This document shows, one piece after another, positions 59,801-64,000 of a stretch of 64,000 bases of DNA. Below the pieces are notes generated by a model. That model did no database searches, was not told where the DNA came from, and saw only the letters and a list, made by a program, of their open reading frames with translations. A program made the position numbers and the translations under genes. The number at the start of each line of letters is the position of its first letter. Positions within the stretch are counted from its first letter, which is position 1. The DNA comes from Apostichopus japonicus (Eukaryota; Echinodermata; Holothuroidea; Aspidochirotida; Stichopodidae), in the NCBI RefSeq assembly GCF_037975245.1, contig NC_092582.1, positions 7,605,001 to 7,669,000 on the forward strand, in the 5' to 3' direction.

Positions 59801-60917
59801 AAGTTTGAACACCTTCAAAAAACGTCTTAAAGAGTATCTTATATCAAACTATCATTGATTTTGTTTTTTCCTTTCTTTGCCATCTTTGTTCTGTTTTCTC
59901 TGTATACTTAAGCTTTCTTTCTATGTTTTATTTGTAAAGGGGTGTCAACGTAAACAAGTTCTGCAGAGCTTCTTGTTGGCACTCCTCAATCTCTTGTTCT
60001 CTTGTACATTTACCCACGTCTATTGTCATAATTGCATACTTTAATGCGAGAGATTGAAATAAAGTCTTATGAATTGAATTGTATAACATCCGCAAACAGA
60101 ACAACCGATTTGTTTAAATTTTGACTAAAAAGATGATGAAAACTTTTTTTTTTTACAAACCATTCGTTCATATAGTTCATCGGTGGATTCTTCTAATACG
60201 TCAATCGCATCACAGAGACCAGGGGCAGTGTCGCGTCTTGTAACTGGCGATGCAGATACCTTAAACATCATATATAAAGCAATGATGAAAGTGATGATGT
60301 ACCTTGGGAAACCTGGAGAAATATGATGAACAGTCATTTCATGATGATGCAAGATTTTATCTTATTCAAAGCTTTGCATTTGCTCTCCGCGTTAAATATA
60401 TAAAGACCCTGTTTGATAGAATGAGACCGATTCTATAAAACATAAATTAGTAACTGAATGAACGAATGAATGAATGCACTAAACGGAAAGGAAACAAGAA
60501 CTTCTGTGCATGATTCTCCTCAACGTTCTAGTTCTTTGTTAATATTTATTTTACTAAAAAGACTGTTAACTAAAACGTGTAAATTATGTCCGCAAACTTA
60601 TCGCAATCCTAGATTCTCTTCTCAAGTCTCTATCGGTATCGGTACTTTTTCTTTAATTTCTCAAGGAAATAAATAAAAAAGGGAAAAAAGTAAAAAAGAC
60701 CATAGGAAAAAGAAAAGAAACAGAAGAAGAAAATAGAAAAAATAGTGAAGGAGAAGGAGAAGGAGAAGGAGAAGGAGAAGGAGAAGGAGAAGGAGAAGGA
60801 GAAGGAGAAGGAGAAGGAGTTCAAGTTCCTCAAAAATCGGTTTGCATTAAATTGAGAAGAAATAAAATAGCCTGCAGTAAGTTATACTGTTACATTGTTA
60901 TACTTACAGAATGCCAT
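53668..60917 (-). CDS. Secreted four-helix cytokine-like protein, copy II
   Basis: Paralogue of the gene at 39298-43438, same strand and structure: exons 60917-60908, 60312-60161, 56161-56099, 55681-55529 and 53814-53668 (174 residues). Phases 1, 0, 0, 0 and all splice sites are kept. About 22 codons differ by replacement and 10 silently from copy I; changes cluster in the first helix (EESTDELYERM) and in the loop and helix before RDFSRDI. It has two glycosylation motifs (N84-T-T and N127-L-T). Intron 2 holds an antisense LINE and intron 4 a Penelope fossil, yet no exon is broken. Two further terminal exons lie downstream and allow alternative C-termini. Family identity is inferred as for copy I. 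Confidence 0.72.
53957..55508 (-). pseudogene. Penelope-like retroelement fossil in copy II intron 4
   Basis: Minus-strand blocks in several frames: IVIKPADKGSAIVAM (55259-55507), GRFYFLPKIHKEGNPGRPI, a DFTCNIGEIKTLPPSTLLV block (54875-55108), FIDDIF of the RT active site (54520-54750), VHFLDTRV and a SCHPRHC-like end (to 54162). Stops and frameshifts separate them. These are signatures of Penelope-like RT; no GIY-YIG nuclease is visible. Absent from copy I. Confidence 0.85.
55529..55681 (-). CDS. Copy II exon 4: middle helices
   Basis: 153 nt, phase 0, acceptor ctttaaag, donor GAG|gtattt. Encodes IEGISAVYNTTKMFQAALDI and a following helix ending RKLPKE. Confidence 0.75.
56099..56161 (-). 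CDS. Copy II exon 3: 63-nt cassette exon
   Basis: Open phase-0 exon encoding RTECADGIEGFNEEWRQ, bounded by tttctattcag and gtgggt as in copy I. Confidence 0.65.
56739..60081 (+). mobile_element. CR1/L2-like LINE with intact endonuclease-RT ORF
   Basis: 3.34-kb non-LTR retrotransposon inserted antisense in intron 2 of cytokine-like copy II. Comparison with copy I (cttcggcg joined to tataacatcc) fixes both ends. One long ORF (to 59858, about 1040 residues) has a PHD-like Cys/His stretch at its start (CCNCSGVIKWHNDC), an apurinic endonuclease (NARSLNSN, TETWL, GDFNCN, SDHFPVF) and reverse transcriptase (YRPISVLP, DLSKAFDT, PQGSILGPLLF, YADDTNLF), ending in the KLWNSLP...FKKRLKEYL tail common in CR1/Jockey-group elements. 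AATAAA and a short tgaattgaattg tail close it. The first eight ORF residues come from host intron, so the element is 5'-truncated. Confidence 0.9.
60161..60312 (-). CDS. Copy II exon 2: signal peptide and first helix
   Basis: Acceptor atttctccag, donor ATG|gtttgt. Encodes YIITFIIALYMMF, cleavage at VSA, then GLCDAIDVLEESTDELYERM. Confidence 0.75.
60742..60820. repeat. GGAGAA hexamer microsatellite
   Basis: About 12 copies of ggagaa in intron 1 of copy II. Open frames made of Phe-Ser repeats on the other strand are artefacts. Confidence 0.95.
60908..60917 (-). CDS. Copy II exon 1 coding part (start codon)
   Basis: ATG GCA TTC T|gtaagt; phase 1. Matches copy I exon 1 including the surrounding 5' UTR. 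Confidence 0.68.
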
Positions 60918-61249
60918 GACAGTATCGTTAATGGTATAACCAACTGGGAAATCTGCCCGAGAGAACCGAAAGCTTATCAGTTGCAACTTCCAAAAGTTTA
61001 CTCGCAAGTTAAAACTTGAGTGAAGTGAAGTCTATAGGACTGTACGAAATGTTTAACTATAATGAATTGATAATTCTGAAAAGTGTTTTTTTTTTATACC
61101 ATTTTCTACATTTCCTTTTAAGATATTCTTATTGGTGTAACACCTTGTTTCTTCCGGATTTAAAGCCACGGTCAATGCATGACATTTAGAGTATGACAAA
61201 TATTTCATGACTATCTAAATGAATGAATGAATTTTATTAATTATTGTGG

Positions 61250-62000
61250 TCATCTTTACGGATAGTCCAATACCTTTTGACATATTAGTCATCGATAAAG
61301 GAAATCCAAAGCTGACGAATTTTATATATTGGTCTCAGAAAAGACATACTGCTTTCCCCTTTTGCTATATATTTCAATCTATCGCTAGCGATTTCATCAC
61401 TTTTCTTGAATTTATACGATAATCATCGAGAGGGAACGATATGAGTGTATTCTTGTTTTCTATGTGGTTTTTAAAGTTCAGTAAGGAAAGACTTCTCGAC
61501 GGTGATACATATTATGAATTAAAGTTAAAAAAACATTATTCTTTAATTAAGGAAACAAGATGCATAATCACCACGTGCAGTTCCCTGAATTTATCATACG
61601 GATACCAAATAAGGTATGTTTTTTTTCGTATTTATTGCCGAACACCTTTTGACATATAAGTCATCAATATAGAAAACTCAAAACTTACCATTTTTATATA
61701 TATATTGGTCTCAGGACGATTAAAAAATACATTTATTCCTAAGGAAACAAGATGCATAATCACCACATGCAGTTCCCTGAATTTATCATAAGGTTACCAA
61801 AGAAGGTATGTTTTTTATTTATTGCCGAACACCTTTAAACATAAAAGTCATCAATATAGAAAACTCAAAGCTTACAAATTTTATATATATATATTGGTCT
61901 CAGGACGATTAAAAAAAAAAGATTTATTCATTAAGGAAACAAGATAATCACCACATGCAGTTCCCCGAACTTTTATATAAAGTTACCAAAGAAGGTATGT
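61250..62000. repeat. About 190-bp tandem repeat upstream of cytokine-like copy II
   Basis: ggtatgtttttt starts at 61613, 61805 and 61994, with ccttttgacatataagtcatcaatata and tattggtctcagga in each unit. A single relative lies near 43785 in copy I. Confidence 0.85.
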
Positions 62001-63590
62001 TTTTTATTTGATTGGTGATGGTGGTTTTTTCTTTACAACGCGAAAAAGGATGTGAATTATCGATAAAGATTCATCCGTACTCTGCGGCATTCTTACTCAT
62101 TTATTGTCAGAATCACAGTACTTATCGACAACTTACGATCATAGAAACAGCCACGTGTGTCATCATGAAAATATTAAATAACTGTTGGTATAATTAAAAT
62201 TTGAAGGAATTCCGCAGAAAAGCAAATATGGTATTATGAAACCGGCAGTGTGACCCTTATGAGCACATTACCACCCTCACAGGAATAGAACTATACGTGA
62301 TTGAAAGAAAAACAAAATTAATATTAAGAGAGACTATATAGAAACTATAGAGAGACTTATTTACAGTGGTATTGAGAGATTCCATAAGCGTGCCAAATAT
62401 GAAATTATTACGTTATTTTGATAGAACGAACACACAGAAACCCATTCAAGCAGTAACCAATCAATGTAATTGATTTAGGCTCAAGCAATTCAGGCGGCGT
62501 TTAGTATCTAAACAAATATTTGCATATTGAGAAAATCGAGAAGCTCACCTTATTTGAGATCTCCGAATACACCATTTGTAGTCTATATATTAATGTTGAC
62601 AAAATGGCATTTTGAGATATTCCAGATTTGAAGTATGTATGTCATGTAAAATAATAATATTTAGTATTTGGTCTTTTTCAGAAATTAATAGTCCCTCCAG
62701 AAATTATATTTGGTATTGAATATTGCCTTGTTTAATGAGTTGAATCATGTACGCTGCCCTGGTTATTCATGTATTAATTAAAGAAAGCTTATTTCAGTAA
62801 GATATTCAAATTCTTGACATACAAATTAGTGTTGTGGTGGACGTTAGTGTACTTGAAGGAAATAAAAAAGTGAATAAGGGAGCTAGTCCTCTTCTCCTGT
62901 TTAACACATCAACTTCCGGGTCCATACTCTCCCTCCAAAGGCATTTACCATGGAATCCCCAGGGGGGCTCAAATGCAGGCCCATGTACCCCACCCACGAG
63001 TTGCTCCACTGGGTATTTTCTGCTGGTTGCTCTTTGGGAGAAATTTTTCGAAGCTTGCCCTTCCTGAACAAGAGGGTTGGTTACTCCCCTGAAAATTATT
63101 ACCACTGCAATGGCAAGGAAGGTTGTTTTCCTCGTTTGGAAAAATGACCCCGTCAAAGAGGCCTTCGCAAAACTGAGGGTGCTTTTTCGCTAGACTTGGA
63201 TCTGATCTCCTGCTCAAGATCATATCCTGTGGTGCTCCAGTTCTAGGTCGTAGTGTAATTGCAGATCAGATTCGGATCTGTTCCTCCGATTTTGACCTTG
63301 GCAAGGAGGAGGATCATACCCCGAGCACGAAATGAAGCTTGGTAGTGTAAATGCTCTAGTGTCAATGGTTAGCCGAGATCATCGGTGACCTTTACAACTG
63401 CAGAGTTGATTGCGGGAACTTCACAGTGCCGTCGTGCGCTGAGTGCTGCACATATCTATTGTGTACATTGAAGTACCACAAACTAGAGGGCAAACTCGGA
63501 CTTCCTTTGAACACTAACATTGGTTCACCACAAGCGCACTCTTTTTTATAACTTATCTAGCCAACTCTTCAGAAATCAGATGATAATGAT
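62000..63590. other. Intergenic, possible eroded repeat
   Basis: No gene recognised. 62830-63330 is less AT-rich with overlapping frames on both strands and may be the upstream, decayed part of the LINE fragment at the right edge. Confidence 0.4.
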
Positions 63591-64000
63591 ATCGATGCAG
63601 TTATCCTGCCATCTCAGTTAGCTGATCATGATTACAGCACAACCACCAATTTATTTCTTCACAGTAGACCAACAATACGCTGAAGATATCTCTTGGGCAT
63701 CAACTGGTCAGCATATACTGCAAGATATCGAAAAACGAGTTTCTGAAAAAACTGACAGGAAGGAATCTGAAAATCAATTGCACAAAAATTGAGAAATTTT
63801 CAATCACAAGAAAAGGAAATGAAAGTTGGAAGAAGTGTAAATATGTTGGAAGCTTGCTGGGGACCGTAAAAGATATTAACCGAAGAATTGGTATAACCAA
63901 CGGTGCTTTCAACACACTGTCAAGTATTTTCAAAAGCAAAAACATAAGCCGAAACATTACGCTTAGGAGTTTCGAGGCTTTATGAAAGAGTATTGATTTT
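63590..64000 (+). pseudogene. Decayed LINE reverse transcriptase, runs off the right edge
   Basis: Plus-strand pieces in shifting frames: ILPSQLADHDYST, QYAEDISWAS (RT active-site region), INCTKIEKFSITRKGNE and CKYVGSLLGT. Frame breaks near 63770 and 63850. The usual YADD is YAED here. Confidence 0.75.

Larger units (their letters stand above)
51480..61250. repeat. Segmental duplication, copy II
   Basis: Paralogous to 37640-43880; about 3.5 kb longer because of the LINE, the Penelope fossil and the terminal-exon triplication, but lacking the hAT-like insert of copy I. Confidence 0.9.

Overview
The window looks like chromosomal DNA from a marine invertebrate, most likely an echinoderm such as a sea cucumber. 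That placement is an inference. It rests on AT-rich sequence, a long many-exon gene with GT-AG introns of 0.3-1.5 kb, and very dense young hAT-like, LINE, Penelope and SINE copies. No bacterial features are present. Most conceptual ORFs are noise, because real coding sequence lies in short exons.

Region 1 (about 1-5.1 kb) is intergenic and repeat-rich. It contains a full-length hAT-like non-autonomous element (2831-4791, 8-bp target duplication) nested in a second repeat family. Region 2 (7.27-27.03 kb, plus strand) is one complete gene. Twenty-four coding exons join in frame to an 862-residue ubiquitin-specific protease of the USP20/USP33 type: UBP zinc finger, split catalytic domain with Cys and His boxes, acidic insert and two DUSP domains. 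Its introns hold a minisatellite that copied the end of the catalytic-Cys exon with its splice donor, two ghost copies of exon 22, a foldback MITE, a hairpin MITE and SINEs. Region 3 (27.1-37.6 kb) is repeat-rich and carries a second full-length copy of the first hAT-like element, inverted, so the USP gene lies between inverted repeats about 27 kb apart.

Region 4 (37.6-61.2 kb) is a segmental duplication, and I consider it the main discovery. Each copy carries on the minus strand a five-exon gene that can be assembled by eye: signal peptide, four cysteines in the mature chain, 174 residues, intron phases 1-0-0-0. The organisation and the predicted helical segments resemble the IL-6/G-CSF class of helical cytokines. 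Copy I (39298-43438) has a single terminal exon. Copy II (53118-60917) has three tandem terminal exons at 275-bp spacing, and the most distal encodes a different C-terminus. Comparing the copies gives natural empty sites: copy I alone has a 1.04-kb hAT-like insert in intron 3, while copy II alone has a 3.3-kb antisense LINE in intron 2 and a Penelope-like fossil in intron 4. Between the copies lie a 3.7-kb hAT-like element carrying two internal satellites and a 39-bp minisatellite.

Region 5 (61.2-64 kb) holds a roughly 190-bp tandem repeat and, at the right edge, a decayed LINE reverse transcriptase that runs out of the window.

All calls come from reading and hand translation; no alignment or database search was run.
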